In this document: one piece after another, positions 18,540 to 27,658 of the stretch
Position numbering within the stretch: the stretch's first letter is position 1
Layout: the number at the start of each line of letters is the position of its first letter
NCBI GenBank assembly: GCA_963734955.1
Contig: CAVTJO010000006.1
Location: 124,001-188,000, forward strand
Direction of reading: 5' to 3'
Origin: UBA11986 sp963734955
GTDB taxonomy: Bacteria > Bacteroidota > Ignavibacteria > UBA10030 > UBA6906
DNA length: 64,000 nt
Notes under the pieces: model-generated
Database searches by the model: none
Seen by the model: only the letters and a program-made list of their open reading frames with translations
Told to the model about the DNA's origin: nothing
Translations under genes and position numbers: made by a program

Positions 18540-19731
18540 ATGACGGTTGCACTCATCTACAATGTCAAAGCGGAACAGCCCGAACAGTCTCCCACCGCCA
18601 CTCAGGTTCTCACTCCCTCAAGCGACACCTCTCCTCTCGCACTCGATGGCCGACGGCTCACCATCAGAGTTCCAGGTAGCAGCGATCGCGCGAATGACAT
18701 CTACATCGAGTGGGATACGATGGAGACAGTGAACGCCGTAAGGGATGCTCTTGAGGAGAAGCACTCCGTGCTTATGATAGAAGCGAATGAGGAGTGCATA
18801 CCAAAAACTCCTTGAAAACAGGCCGGATTTCGCATTTAACATGTCGGAAGGACTGTACGGGGTGTCACGAGAAGCCCAGATTCCCGCCATGCTTGAAATG
18901 CTCCGGATCCCCTATCTTGGGTCCGATCCTTTGACGCTTTCGGTGTGTCTGGATAAGGCAAGGGCGAAAGAGATTCTTTCCTACCACGGAATTCCCACCG
19001 CTCCCTTCGCCGTCGTCCGTTCGATGGACGATTTCTCTTCCGAGGTTGGCTTCAACTCTGAACGAGGCGGGTCAAGGGTCAACTTTCCCGCAATCGTCAA
19101 ACCGCTGCATGAGGGTTCGAGTAAGGGAATTTATAACTCATGCGTGGTGAGGAACGACGGAGACCTGGAACGGGAAGTGAGAATTGTTCTGACGACCTAC
19201 AGCCAGCCGGCACTTGTTGAAGAATTCCTTTCAGGCCGGGAGTTCACTGTTGCTCTCCTCGGGAACGGTGACGCCGTTCGTACACTGCCCATCGTCGAGA
19301 TCAAGTTCGATGCATTGCCCCCGGGCGTGAATCCGATCTACTCATACGAAGCGAAGTGGATCTGGGATACGACCGAAGATCCGCTCAAGATATTTCAGTG
19401 TCCTGCTGAACTGGACGAGGGTCTTCAAAGCGAAATTATCACCATCTGCAAAGACGCCTACAGAGTGTTGAATTGCCGTGACTGGTCGCGCATCGACGTG
19501 CGTCTTGATGCGGAAGGGAATCCGCACATCCTTGAGATCAATCCTCTTCCGGGGATTCTTCCCAGGCCTGAGGACAATTCGTGTTTTCCAAAGGCTGCGC
19601 GGGCCGCAGGAATGTCGTACAGCCAGCTCATCAACGGTGTGCTGGATATTGCCATGGAGCGGTGCGGGCTCCAGGTGTTCCAGCATGCGAGCGTTGCTCA
19701 GGCCGTGGCAATGGCCTGGCCTCGTCGTTAA
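18540..19731 (+). pseudogene. D-Ala-D-Ala-ligase-like ATP-grasp enzyme 1, single frameshift
   Basis: Two frames form one ATP-grasp ligase. The first (ATG 18540) reads MTVALIYNVKAE through ETVNAVRDALEEKHSVLMIE and stops at 18815. The second continues AYQKLLENRPDFAFNMSEGL to 19731 with VNFPAIVKPLHEGSSKGIYN, LVEEFLSGREFTVALLG, and IDVRLDAEGNPHILEINPLP, the ATP-grasp and Ddl signatures. The change falls at 18791-18797 (GAGGAGTGCATAC); dropping one base restores EANEEAYQKLLENRPD, typical of Ddl proteins. The family joins amino acids through acyl-phosphates. It is first in a cluster with a second ATP-grasp, a GNAT and kamA, so a specialised ligation role rather than cell-wall Ddl is suspected. The linker near residues 15-50 is atypical. 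Confidence 0.85.
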
Positions 19732-19754
19732 CTCATACACCATCAGAGGCAGAT

Positions 19755-20867
19755 ATGCCACGAAAGTTGCGCATTGCCATCCTTTATAACGAGCCGCTTG
19801 TAGGAACCGACGCAAGTCGTAAGTACATCTCTGAAAATGGACAACTTCAGGATGGGCCGCCTCCGAGCAAGACTCAGAAGATCAACGGAAAGGTCAGAGT
19901 CCCGGTCGATCCGCAGGTGGATTTGTCTGAGATCGGTGTGGTGGAAGAGATGGACGACATCAAGACTGCACTGAACTCGCTGGGGTACAAGTCCGCCACT
20001 CTCAATGTGGACAGCGACGTCTTCCGCATGATGGATTTCCTGAAAGCAGAGAAGCCCGATCTCATCTTCAACCTTGTGGAATGTGTGGAGAACGAGTCGC
20101 TCCAGGAAATGAACGTTGCCGGAATTTATGAGCTCCTGAAGATTCCGTATACCGGAGCGAACCCGCTTAGTCTCGGCATTGCCCTCAACAAACCTCTCGT
20201 CAAGCAGCTACTCACGTACCACGGCATCAAGACCCCGAAGTTCCAGGTTTTCAAGTTCCCTGAAAAAATTGTTCCGCGTGAGGACATGAAATATCCGCTT
20301 ATCGTAAAGCCGGCGCGGGAAGATGCAAGTGTCGGGATCAGCGACGAGTCTGTTGTGTACAATATTGCCGATATGAGGAAGCGGGTCCGCTACATTTTCG
20401 AGGAATTTGAGCAGCCGGCGCTGGTGGAGGAGTACATTGAGGGACGGGAGTTGAATGTCGCGATCATCGGATACCGAAAGCCCGTCGTGCTGCCCATTTC
20501 GGAGATTGACTTCTCGGGTTTGACCAAGGATATGCACAAGATCGTAAGCTACGATGCCAAATGGATGCACGGTACTGTGGCATACGAAGGGACGAAGGGT
20601 GTCTGCCCGGCGAAGCTTCCGCCCGAGACGGAAGCAAAGATGAAAGACATTGCGCTTCGCTGCTTCCGCATTATCGGGTGCAGGGACTACGCCCGCGTCG
20701 ATTTCCGGCTGAACAGATCCAACGGCGAGCCCTACGTTCTTGAGGTGAACCCGAACCCGGACATCTCCGATGATGCCGGGTTTGCGCGCTCGGCGAGGAC
20801 CTACGGTCTTACGTTTGCCGAGACCGTGGGAAGAATTGTTGAGTCTGCCCTTGAGCGGTCACAGTGA
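19755..20867 (+). CDS. D-Ala-D-Ala-ligase-like ATP-grasp enzyme 2
   Basis: 370 residues from the ATG at 19755 (MPRKLRIAILYNEPLVG, a typical Ddl N-terminal strand); the frame is open further upstream but that overlaps the previous gene. ATP-grasp blocks are YPLIVKPAREDASVGI (Lys for ATP), ALVEEYIEGRELNVAIIGYR, and ARVDFRLNRSNGEPYVLEVN (metal-binding Glu/Asn). An extra 40-residue insertion rich in Lys and Pro follows the first strand. It starts 23 bases after ATP-grasp enzyme 1, and the GNAT start overlaps its stop codon. Two unlike Ddl paralogues beside a lysine aminomutase suggest ligation of an unusual amino acid. The substrate is unknown. Confidence 0.88.
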   Translation: MPRKLRIAILYNEPLVGTDASRKYISENGQLQDGPPPSKTQKINGKVRVPVDPQVDLSEIGVVEEMDDIKTALNSLGYKSATLNVDSDVFRMMDFLKAEKPDLIFNLVECVENESLQEMNVAGIYELLKIPYTGANPLSLGIALNKPLVKQLLTYHGIKTPKFQVFKFPEKIVPREDMKYPLIVKPAREDASVGISDESVVYNIADMRKRVRYIFEEFEQPALVEEYIEGRELNVAIIGYRKPVVLPISEIDFSGLTKDMHKIVSYDAKWMHGTVAYEGTKGVCPAKLPPETEAKMKDIALRCFRIIGCRDYARVDFRLNRSNGEPYVLEVNPNPDISDDAGFARSARTYGLTFAETVGRIVESALERSQ

Positions 20868-21343
20868 GTGGCGTCATTCGGCCGCTCCTTCGCGAGGATC
20901 GGGAACCGATCCGCCAACTCATTGTTGAGACGGGGGTCTTTACGGATGAAGAGGTCGGCATTGCGCTCGAGCTCATCGATGTTGTTCTGGACAAGCCTGG
21001 TCAGAAGGATTACATCATCTTTACATGCGTTGATGGAAGCACCGTTGTGGGCTACTATTGTATTGGCCCGACCCCGGCAACGGCATCAACGTTCGATCTT
21101 TACTGGATTGCGACGAAACGATCGGTACAAGGGAAGGGCATTGGCAGCAAGCTTGACGACCATGCCATGAATCTTATCAGGTCCAAGGGCGGCAGGCTTA
21201 TGATTGCAGAAACCTCGTCGCAGGCGAAGTATGAAGGGACCCGGAAGTTCTACATCGCACGCGGGTACACCGAGCTCGCACGCATCCGTGACTACTACCG
21301 GATTGGCGATGACCTCGTAGTATACGGAAGATACATTACTTAA
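20864..21343 (+). CDS. GNAT-family N-acetyltransferase
   Basis: A 159-residue acetyltransferase of the GNAT fold. The acetyl-CoA loop reads RSVQGKGIGSKLDDHAMN, matching the Q/RxxGxG/A signature, after a central strand (TFDLYWIATK). The ending FYIARGYTELARIRDYY is typical of amine acetyltransferases. The GTG start overlaps the TGA of the ATP-grasp gene as GTGA, so translation is coupled. It sits between the ATP-grasp pair and kamA. In the known N-epsilon-acetyl-beta-lysine pathway a lysine 2,3-aminomutase (AblA) is paired with a GNAT (AblB), so acetylation of beta-lysine or a derived product is plausible but unproven. Confidence 0.9.
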   Translation: MSGVIRPLLREDREPIRQLIVETGVFTDEEVGIALELIDVVLDKPGQKDYIIFTCVDGSTVVGYYCIGPTPATASTFDLYWIATKRSVQGKGIGSKLDDHAMNLIRSKGGRLMIAETSSQAKYEGTRKFYIARGYTELARIRDYYRIGDDLVVYGRYIT

Positions 21344-21363
21344 TCGGAGGGTAAAAGGCTCCA

Positions 21364-22500
21364 ATGGAACTCTGGCAGGAAATGTTGCGACAGAGTGTGG
21401 ACAGTGGAAAGGATCTCGTTGAACGATTCGGCTTCGATGGCGAACTGGCTGATAGACTCAACAAACTGTTTCATATCAGGATCAATCCTTACTATCTCAG
21501 CCTCATCCGTTATCCCGGCGACCCCATCTGGCTGCAGTGCATTCCCAACGGCAAAGAGCTCGAGGAGGATGGCCTTCCCGAGGACCCTCTTGCCGAGGAT
21601 TCCCACAGCCCGGTCCCGAGCATCGTCCATCGTTATCCTGATCGCGTGCTGTTCCTGACGACGAGTCAATGCTCGATGTATTGCCGCTTCTGTACGAGGA
21701 AGCGCAAGGTCGGCGATTCGACGAAAATCAACATGAAGTACATCCAGGGCGGCATCGATTACATCGCATCTCATCCGGAAATCAGGGACGTGATCCTCTC
21801 TGGCGGCGATCCACTGATGCTGACCGACTTCATGCTGGAACGTGTCATCTCCGGGCTGCGGGCAATTCCTCACATCGAGATCATTCGACTCGGAACGAAA
21901 ATGCCCTGCGTGTTGCCCCAGCGCGTTACCCCGAAGCTCTGCAAAATGCTTCGCAGGTATCACCCTATCTATGTGAACACGCACTTCAACCATCCGTGGG
22001 AATGCACTCCGGAGGCAAAAAAAGCTTGTGAAATGCTCGCCGACGCCGGTATTCCCGTTGGGAACCAGGCTGTGTTAATGAAGGGTGTGAATGACAACCC
22101 GGATGTCATGCTGGAACTCATGCGGAAACTCCTGTTCATGAGGGTGCGCCCGTATTACTTGTATCAAGCAGATATAACCAAGGGCGCAAACCACTTCCGG
22201 ACCCCGGTGAGCGTGGGACTGGACATCATGGATAAACTGCGCGGACATACGTCGGGGCTGGCGATCCCGTATTATGTTATTGATGCGCCAGGTGGTGGGG
22301 GGAAGATTCCACTGCTACCCCAGTATGTGCTCGGTCGTAATGGGAACCAGATCATTTTGCGGAACTACAAATACGACATCTACACGTATCCTGACGTTGA
22401 AGAGGAATCCGGTACTCCAACACCCGTCGTGGAGAAAAAGTTTATCCGAAAGAAAGCGAGACCGAAAAAGGTCTACGAGCCGGACAGGGAGATCGTGTAG
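21364..22500 (+). CDS. kamA: Lysine 2,3-aminomutase-family radical SAM/PLP enzyme
   Basis: A 378-residue radical SAM enzyme that moves the alpha-amino group of lysine to carbon 3, giving beta-lysine. The cluster motif is CSMYCRFC (Cys103, Cys107, Cys110). VILSGGDPLML is the SAM-binding block. DAPGGGGK holds the PLP lysine (Lys314). The two aspartates that bind the lysine side chain in the clostridial enzyme (Asp293 and Asp330) align with Asp270 and Asp307, with identical 37-residue spacing. That favours lysine over glutamate as substrate. The protein is shorter than clostridial KamA (about 416) and has a basic C-terminal tail. EpmB (EF-P modification) is the main alternative; no epmA or efp is nearby. 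It is the last gene of the cluster, followed by a terminator. Confidence 0.9.
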   Translation: MELWQEMLRQSVDSGKDLVERFGFDGELADRLNKLFHIRINPYYLSLIRYPGDPIWLQCIPNGKELEEDGLPEDPLAEDSHSPVPSIVHRYPDRVLFLTTSQCSMYCRFCTRKRKVGDSTKINMKYIQGGIDYIASHPEIRDVILSGGDPLMLTDFMLERVISGLRAIPHIEIIRLGTKMPCVLPQRVTPKLCKMLRRYHPIYVNTHFNHPWECTPEAKKACEMLADAGIPVGNQAVLMKGVNDNPDVMLELMRKLLFMRVRPYYLYQADITKGANHFRTPVSVGLDIMDKLRGHTSGLAIPYYVIDAPGGGGKIPLLPQYVLGRNGNQIILRNYKYDIYTYPDVEEESGTPTPVVEKKFIRKKARPKKVYEPDREIV

Positions 22501-22523
22501 AAGAGAATCCGCGGCGAAGACAG

Positions 22524-22553
22524 AAAAGCCCGTGGAGCAATCCGCGGGCTTTT
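22524..22553. terminator. Rho-independent terminator after kamA
   Basis: AAAAGCCCG (22524-22532) pairs perfectly with CGGGCTTTT (22545-22553) around a 12-base loop, directly between the convergent kamA and response-regulator genes. The A and T flanks let it work in both directions. Confidence 0.8.
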
Positions 22554-22580
22554 ACGTTGATGTGCAAACTTGCGAGATTT

Positions 22581-22949
22581 CTAGATCTGCGGTTTGGTCT
22601 TTCCGGAAAACATCTGCAGAAGCCGCTCCACCGGAAAAGGTTTCTGAAGAAGCAAATCCTTTTTTGTGGTGCACTCATCTTTGACCCGTTTCACGTTAGT
22701 CGCCCCTGTCAGGAATATGAAAGGTGTCTCCTTGTATTCCTGCCTTGAACGGAGTTGCTTGTGAAATTCAATCCCATCCATCGAGGGCATGGCAACGTCT
22801 GAAAGAACCACATCCACTTTTTCCTTTTCGGCAACACGAATAGCTTCAATGCCGTTCTTTGCAATGATCACCGTATGGCCAAGACTGCTCATCACCATCT
22901 GCAGCATCTCGAGATATTCGGGATCATCCTCCACCGCAAGGATTTTCAC
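22581..22949 (-). CDS. Single-domain response regulator (CheY-like)
   Basis: A 122-residue stand-alone receiver domain with no output domain. Conserved positions are all present: acidic pair Asp8-Asp9 (AVEDDPEYLEM), phospho-acceptor Asp51 (VVLSDVAMPSMDGIEF), Thr81 (FIFLTGAT) and Lys103 (LLLQKPFPVERLL). It would accept phosphate from a histidine kinase and act through protein contacts. No kinase is adjacent. It is convergent with kamA and divergent from dnaG. Confidence 0.95.
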   Translation of the reverse strand: MKILAVEDDPEYLEMLQMVMSSLGHTVIIAKNGIEAIRVAEKEKVDVVLSDVAMPSMDGIEFHKQLRSRQEYKETPFIFLTGATNVKRVKDECTTKKDLLLQKPFPVERLLQMFSGKTKPQI

Positions 22950-23119
22950 TGGCGCTTCTCTTCTACGTGGATTCCTGTGTTACTCATGCCGTACAAGGTA
23001 CCACATCGCGGGGGTGGATTCAACCACTGCTTTTTCTTGCCTCTCAGGGGCCTTTTCTTTAGATTCGTTCAGTTTCATCTCCACACGAGTTGCGAAGAGC
23101 CGTCCGGAAATCGCTTTCC

Positions 23120-24997
23120 ATGCGCATCCCCGATTCCAAAATAGACGAAGTCCGTAGTGCCTCAGACATCGTCGATGTCATTTCGTCGTATGTTCGCCTG
23201 AAGAAACGCGGTAAGAACTTCGTCGGGCTGTGCCCTTTCCATCAGGAGAAAACGCCTTCCTTTAACGTCAGCCCGGACAAGCAGATGTACTACTGCTTTG
23301 GATGCGGGAATGGTGGCAACGTCATCACATTCATCACCCAGCTGGAAAAAGTTTCATTCATCGAAGCGGTGCGTACGCTTGCCGAGCGTGCCGGCATCAC
23401 GCTGCCATCGGAGAGCGTCAGCGATGCTGCCGACGCAACCGAAAGCGAGAAACTCTACGACGTGTGTCGCAAGGCCGGGCTCTACTTCTACGAAAACCTC
23501 ACATCAACCGTCGAAGGAAAGTTGGCGCTCGAATACTTCCGTCATCGGGGCTTTGCCGACGACACCGTGAGGAAATTCGGGCTCGGGTACTCGATGAATG
23601 CGTGGGATGAGTTGATGAAAAAGATGGAGCGGGAGAATGTCTCGCTGGAAATGCTGGACAAAGCAGGACTCGTGGTGAAGCGTGAAGATGGCTCTGGGTA
23701 TTATGACCGCTTCCGGGGGCGTGCGATGTTTCCGATCTTTTCACCGTCCGGCCGGACAATTGCGTTCGGTGCCCGCAAGATGCGTGAAGATGATCCTCTC
23801 GGGAAGTATATTAACTCTCCTGAAACCACCGTCTACAACAAGAGCCGCAATCTTTACGGGCTCTTCCAGGCAAAAGACGCCATCAGAGAGAAGGAGTTTG
23901 CGATACTTGTTGAAGGGTATGCCGATTTAATCTCGGTGTTTCAAGCCGGGATCCAGAACGTCGTTGCGTCCAGTGGCACCGCTCTGACCGAAGAACAGAT
24001 TCAACTGATCAGCCGATACGCGAAGAATATCACCCTTGTATACGATGCGGATTCTGCGGGTTCCGCGGCGACGATGAGAGGCGTTGATCTTATCATTGAG
24101 CAGGGACTTGAGGTAAACGTGGCCGGGCTTCCTCCAGGCGAGGACCCCGACTCATTTGTAAAGAAGAATGGGGGTGGGGAATTCCAGAAGCTTGTCAGTA
24201 ACGCCGTGTCGTTCCTCGACTTCAAGGCGAAGAGCTTTCAGTCTCAAGGCTTGCTTAATACGCCAGACGGCCAGGCCCGGGCTGTGCGGTCGATTGTGGA
24301 GACAATCGCGCGGATGAAGGATGAACTCAAGCGGACGTTCTATATCAAAAGCGTGTCCGAAAAATACGGGATATATGAGTCGGTTCTGTATAGAGAACTG
24401 GATCAGATATTTGGCCATGAGCGATCACGTGCCCAATTTTCGCAACGAAGGGAGGTTGCTCCTGCGCTGGACGAGACAAAGATCGACGAGGTGCCTATTC
24501 AACCAGTCAAGGAACTGTCTCCTGTGGAGCGTGATCTCTTGAAGCTGATGCTCGAACATGGGAACGACATGGTGGGATTCATTTTCTCCCATATCGAAAA
24601 GGATTCCTTTTTGCATCCGCAGGCACAACAGTTGGTGCAGCTCATTCTGCGGCACGCTGAAAGCGAAAGCGCGTGGGATGCCAACACGTTGATCGGCGAA
24701 GTTGATGACGGCGAATTCCGTCGGTTTGTTGCAGACCTTGTGTTCAACAAGTACGAAATCAGCAAGGGATGGCAGACAATTGGCTCCGCACCGGAAGAGG
24801 CTGACCCGGGCCGGATCGCGGAACGGTGTATCTTTATCATTCGAAGACAAGAGATTGATCGCTTGCTCACGGAAAACCAACGAAAGATGAAGGAAGCATC
24901 GTCGCGCGGTGAAGACATGCGTGAGTTTCTTGAACACCATCAATCGCTGATGAATGAGAAGAAGGACCTGGAGAAGAGTGGCTCTGGAGTGAAGTGA
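23120..24997 (+). CDS. dnaG: DNA primase DnaG
   Basis: About 625 residues from the ATG at 23120 (MRIPDSKIDEVRSASDIVDV); the frame is open 30 bases upstream with only a weak TTG. It makes RNA primers at the replication fork. The N-terminal CHC2 zinc site is Cys38, His41 (LCPFHQEKTPSFNV) and Cys59, Cys62 (YYCFGCGNGG). The TOPRIM catalytic core contains ILVEGYADLISVFQAGI and TLVYDADSAGSAATMRG with metal-binding acids. The C-terminal helicase-binding domain is present but divergent. Length is normal. No rpoD or rpsU neighbour is seen. Confidence 0.97.
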   Translation: MRIPDSKIDEVRSASDIVDVISSYVRLKKRGKNFVGLCPFHQEKTPSFNVSPDKQMYYCFGCGNGGNVITFITQLEKVSFIEAVRTLAERAGITLPSESVSDAADATESEKLYDVCRKAGLYFYENLTSTVEGKLALEYFRHRGFADDTVRKFGLGYSMNAWDELMKKMERENVSLEMLDKAGLVVKREDGSGYYDRFRGRAMFPIFSPSGRTIAFGARKMREDDPLGKYINSPETTVYNKSRNLYGLFQAKDAIREKEFAILVEGYADLISVFQAGIQNVVASSGTALTEEQIQLISRYAKNITLVYDADSAGSAATMRGVDLIIEQGLEVNVAGLPPGEDPDSFVKKNGGGEFQKLVSNAVSFLDFKAKSFQSQGLLNTPDGQARAVRSIVETIARMKDELKRTFYIKSVSEKYGIYESVLYRELDQIFGHERSRAQFSQRREVAPALDETKIDEVPIQPVKELSPVERDLLKLMLEHGNDMVGFIFSHIEKDSFLHPQAQQLVQLILRHAESESAWDANTLIGEVDDGEFRRFVADLVFNKYEISKGWQTIGSAPEEADPGRIAERCIFIIRRQEIDRLLTENQRKMKEASSRGEDMREFLEHHQSLMNEKKDLEKSGSGVK

Positions 24998-25068
24998 CTC
25001 GGCCAGCGTGACAATGGCCCGATCTTCAATTCTTTGCTGACTTCATCGGAGATCAACGGGAGAATAGC

Positions 25069-25461
25069 ATGCCCACAACGATCCGTCAGACAATCACGCT
25101 CCAGGCAACCCCGGCGGAAGTATTTGAAACACTCATGGATTCGAAGAAGCATTCAAGGGTGACAGGGGCCCGGGCGAGGATTAGCCGTAGTGTTGGGGGA
25201 AAGTTCAGTGCGTACGATGGCTACATCGAAGGGGCGAACATTGAGTTGGTCCGGAACAAGAAGATCGTCCAGATGTGGCGTGGGAGTGATTGGCCTGCAG
25301 ATCATTATTCCAAAACGACATTCTCGTTGAAGAAAGTCAAAGGGGGAACGAAACTCACGCTCCGCCAAAGCGGAGTTCCGGCTGATCAATACGCGAGCAT
25401 CAAGCAGGGATGGATTGATTTTTATTGGAAGCCGATGAAGAAGACGTTCCGGCGGAAGTGA
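25069..25461 (+). CDS. SRPBCC/AHSA1-like domain protein
   Basis: A 130-residue single-domain protein of the START/Bet v1 (SRPBCC) fold, AHSA1 (activator of Hsp90 ATPase-like) branch. Typical features are QTITLQATPAEVFETLMDSK at the start, GGKFSAYDGYIEGANIELV, KIVQMWRGSDWP, and a final helix GWIDFYWKPMKKTFRRK. The family binds small hydrophobic ligands; no ligand can be inferred. It stands alone between dnaG and the GT9 gene. Confidence 0.88.
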   Translation: MPTTIRQTITLQATPAEVFETLMDSKKHSRVTGARARISRSVGGKFSAYDGYIEGANIELVRNKKIVQMWRGSDWPADHYSKTTFSLKKVKGGTKLTLRQSGVPADQYASIKQGWIDFYWKPMKKTFRRK

Positions 25462-25500
25462 TTGGTTTGCTATTGACTTCTCCTTCGCCTATATTTCTCC

Positions 25501-26613
25501 GTGTCAAACGCACGGAGTCTCGACCTGTTCCATACGCACGCGACCGATACGTCCCGGCACGGTAAGCGAATCCTTTTAGTCCGGACCGACCGACTTGGCG
25601 ACGTTGTCCTTACCCTTCCCATGCTCCCCATTCTGCGCAGGCATTTCCCCGACGCATTTATTGCGATGCTGCTCCGGAGCTATACGGCAACGCTCGTCGA
25701 AGGACACCCTCATGTTGACGCGCTCCTGCTCTACGACGATGGCAACCAGCTGATTGCCTTCAATCAAATGCTAAAGCAAATACGCGGTTACGAATTCGAC
25801 ATTGCCATTGTTGCCCGTCCGACGGCGCGACTCGCCTGGATGATGTTCCGTGCGTCAATTCCGGTTCGCGTTGGCACCGGGTTTCGGTATTACTCGCCCC
25901 TGTTCAACAAGCGTATCTTCGAGCATCGGAAGGATGCAAGGCGCCACGAACTTGACTACAACCTCAATCTGCTCAAGGCTCTTGGTTGTGCGATCGAAGG
26001 GCCACCGGAATTTTCACTGACAATTCCATCCGACTCCGAGGCGAAGATTGATGAGCTACTGCGTCAATTCTCTGTCGATCATGACAAGGAACTCATCGTG
26101 ATCCACCCTGGAACGGGAGGTTCGGCGAGGGAATGGCCGGCGGAGTTCTTTGGTCGGCTTGCCGCCCGATTCGAGGAAGAACGGGGATCACAGGTGGTAC
26201 TGACCGGCGCCAAGGGTGAGGAACGCAAAGTCGCCGAGGTTCTAATCGCCTCGAAAGGGAGAGCGATTCCGCTGGTGGGCAGATTGTCGCTCAAGGAGCT
26301 TAGTGCGGTCATCAAACGCGCAAACCTGTTTGTTTCAAATTCGACTGGTCCACTCCATCTTGCTGCCGCGCTCGGAACACCGGTGGTAGGCCTGTTTCCC
26401 CAGCATATTCCCATGAGTGCTGTGCGTTGGGGGCCGTATACATCAAAGAAGAGAGTGCTCGTCCCGGATAAACCTGTGAATTGTTCGGAATGTATCAACA
26501 ACAAGGGCGCTCCGTGCGATTGCATGATGAGCATTTCAGTGGGTGATGTATACCTTGCATCAAGTTCACTTCTGGCCGAGCAAAGGAACAAACACCTGGT
26601 CTCGAATGCCTAA
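25501..26613 (+). CDS. Glycosyltransferase family 9 (ADP-heptose:LPS heptosyltransferase-like)
   Basis: A 370-residue cytoplasmic GT-B enzyme resembling WaaF/WaaC/WaaQ, which add heptose or related sugars to the LPS core. The N-terminal block KRILLVRTDRLGDVVLTLPM (about residues 21-40) is diagnostic. The nucleotide-sugar half has IVIHPGTGGSAREWPAEFFG, VVLTGAKGEE and LFVSNSTGPLHLAAALGTPV. A late cysteine group (CSECINNKGAPCDCM) is typical of the family. It uses a GTG start at 25501. The next gene starts eight bases before its stop, so the pair is coupled; both are envelope-related. Confidence 0.92.
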   Translation: MSNARSLDLFHTHATDTSRHGKRILLVRTDRLGDVVLTLPMLPILRRHFPDAFIAMLLRSYTATLVEGHPHVDALLLYDDGNQLIAFNQMLKQIRGYEFDIAIVARPTARLAWMMFRASIPVRVGTGFRYYSPLFNKRIFEHRKDARRHELDYNLNLLKALGCAIEGPPEFSLTIPSDSEAKIDELLRQFSVDHDKELIVIHPGTGGSAREWPAEFFGRLAARFEEERGSQVVLTGAKGEERKVAEVLIASKGRAIPLVGRLSLKELSAVIKRANLFVSNSTGPLHLAAALGTPVVGLFPQHIPMSAVRWGPYTSKKRVLVPDKPVNCSECINNKGAPCDCMMSISVGDVYLASSSLLAEQRNKHLVSNA

Positions 26614-27604
26614 CCCGCTCCGCGTAACACGATATGTACTGCTGGCTCTTCTGTCATGCTTGACGGTTGTGATCATTGCCGGGCAGACGACCCAGAAGAA
26701 ACACGTCCCGAAGCCACCGAAGTCGAAGGCTGCGATTGCCCGCGCAAAAGTGGTCGCTGACAGCATTGCTGCTGCACGAGCAGATTCTCTTCACAACGAA
26801 TTGCTTGCCAGAGCCATTGCTGATTCAATTCAGAAGAAGCAGATGCGGGATTCACTTGCACAAGAGCAGGATGATTCCCTGAAACGAGCCCGGTTGCGAA
26901 CGATTGAGAATGACGCGTTCGGGGTTGGAGAGCGCCTTGTCTTTGACGTGAATTATGGATTCATCAATGCCGGCGAGGCGGTGATGTATGTCGCTGGGTA
27001 TGATTCAATCTCGGATCGCAAGTGCTACCGCGTCGAGTTTACGGTCACCTCGCATCCGAGTTTCAACTGGATCTACAAGGTTGACGATCGATACCTCACA
27101 TTCATCGATGCCGACGCGATCGTTCCGTGGAAGTTCGAACAGCATATCCGTGAAGGATCGTATCGGCGGGACTTTATCGCGGAGTTTGATCAGATACGGC
27201 ATGTCGCCACGACGACTGAGGGAAAGTATGAGATCCCTGACTACGTCCACGATATTATGTCGGCATTCTATTACGCTCGGGTCCTTGACTACTCGACCAT
27301 GAAGGTTGGAGAAGGCCCGACGCTGTTCAACTTCTACAAAGACAAGAGTCATGAATTGAAAGTGAGATTTCTCGGCAGACAGGAGCTTGAGGTCGAAGCA
27401 GGAACGTTCAACACAATTGTCGTCGAGCCGCTGGTGAAGGAAGGAGGGCTGTTCAAAAGCGAGGGACGCATCGTTATCTGGCTGACGGATGATGAGCGGA
27501 AAATCCCGGTGCGCGTGAACACCAAAGTCGTCATCGGTTCAATTGACACCGAGCTGAAGCAATACTCCGGACTGGTCGGCCCGCTGAAAGCGAGGATCAA
27601 GTGA
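26606..27604 (+). CDS. DUF3108-domain exported protein
   Basis: About 332 residues from the ATG at 26606, overlapping the GT9 stop codon. The N-terminus has a hydrophobic export segment (YVLLALLSCLTVVIIAGQ), then a charged, coiled-coil-like stretch of Ala, Asp and Lys (residues 35-95). The DUF3108 beta domain begins at GVGERLVFDVNYGFINAGEA and ends with KSEGRIVIWLTDDERKIPVR. The family is periplasmic or outer-membrane-associated with no defined reaction, and is often found near LPS or lipoprotein genes, as here. Confidence 0.85.
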   Translation: MPNPLRVTRYVLLALLSCLTVVIIAGQTTQKKHVPKPPKSKAAIARAKVVADSIAAARADSLHNELLARAIADSIQKKQMRDSLAQEQDDSLKRARLRTIENDAFGVGERLVFDVNYGFINAGEAVMYVAGYDSISDRKCYRVEFTVTSHPSFNWIYKVDDRYLTFIDADAIVPWKFEQHIREGSYRRDFIAEFDQIRHVATTTEGKYEIPDYVHDIMSAFYYARVLDYSTMKVGEGPTLFNFYKDKSHELKVRFLGRQELEVEAGTFNTIVVEPLVKEGGLFKSEGRIVIWLTDDERKIPVRVNTKVVIGSIDTELKQYSGLVGPLKARIK

Positions 27605-27658
27605 CGGTAAAGTGGGAGAGTGAATGATCCGGATTGTCCGTTCATCCATCAAACGAAC

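Noticed and set aside
21364..22500. EpmB (EF-P lysylation) rather than KamA
   Set aside because: Not excluded, but there is no epmA or efp nearby and the cluster context with GNAT and ATP-grasp genes favours a small-molecule role.
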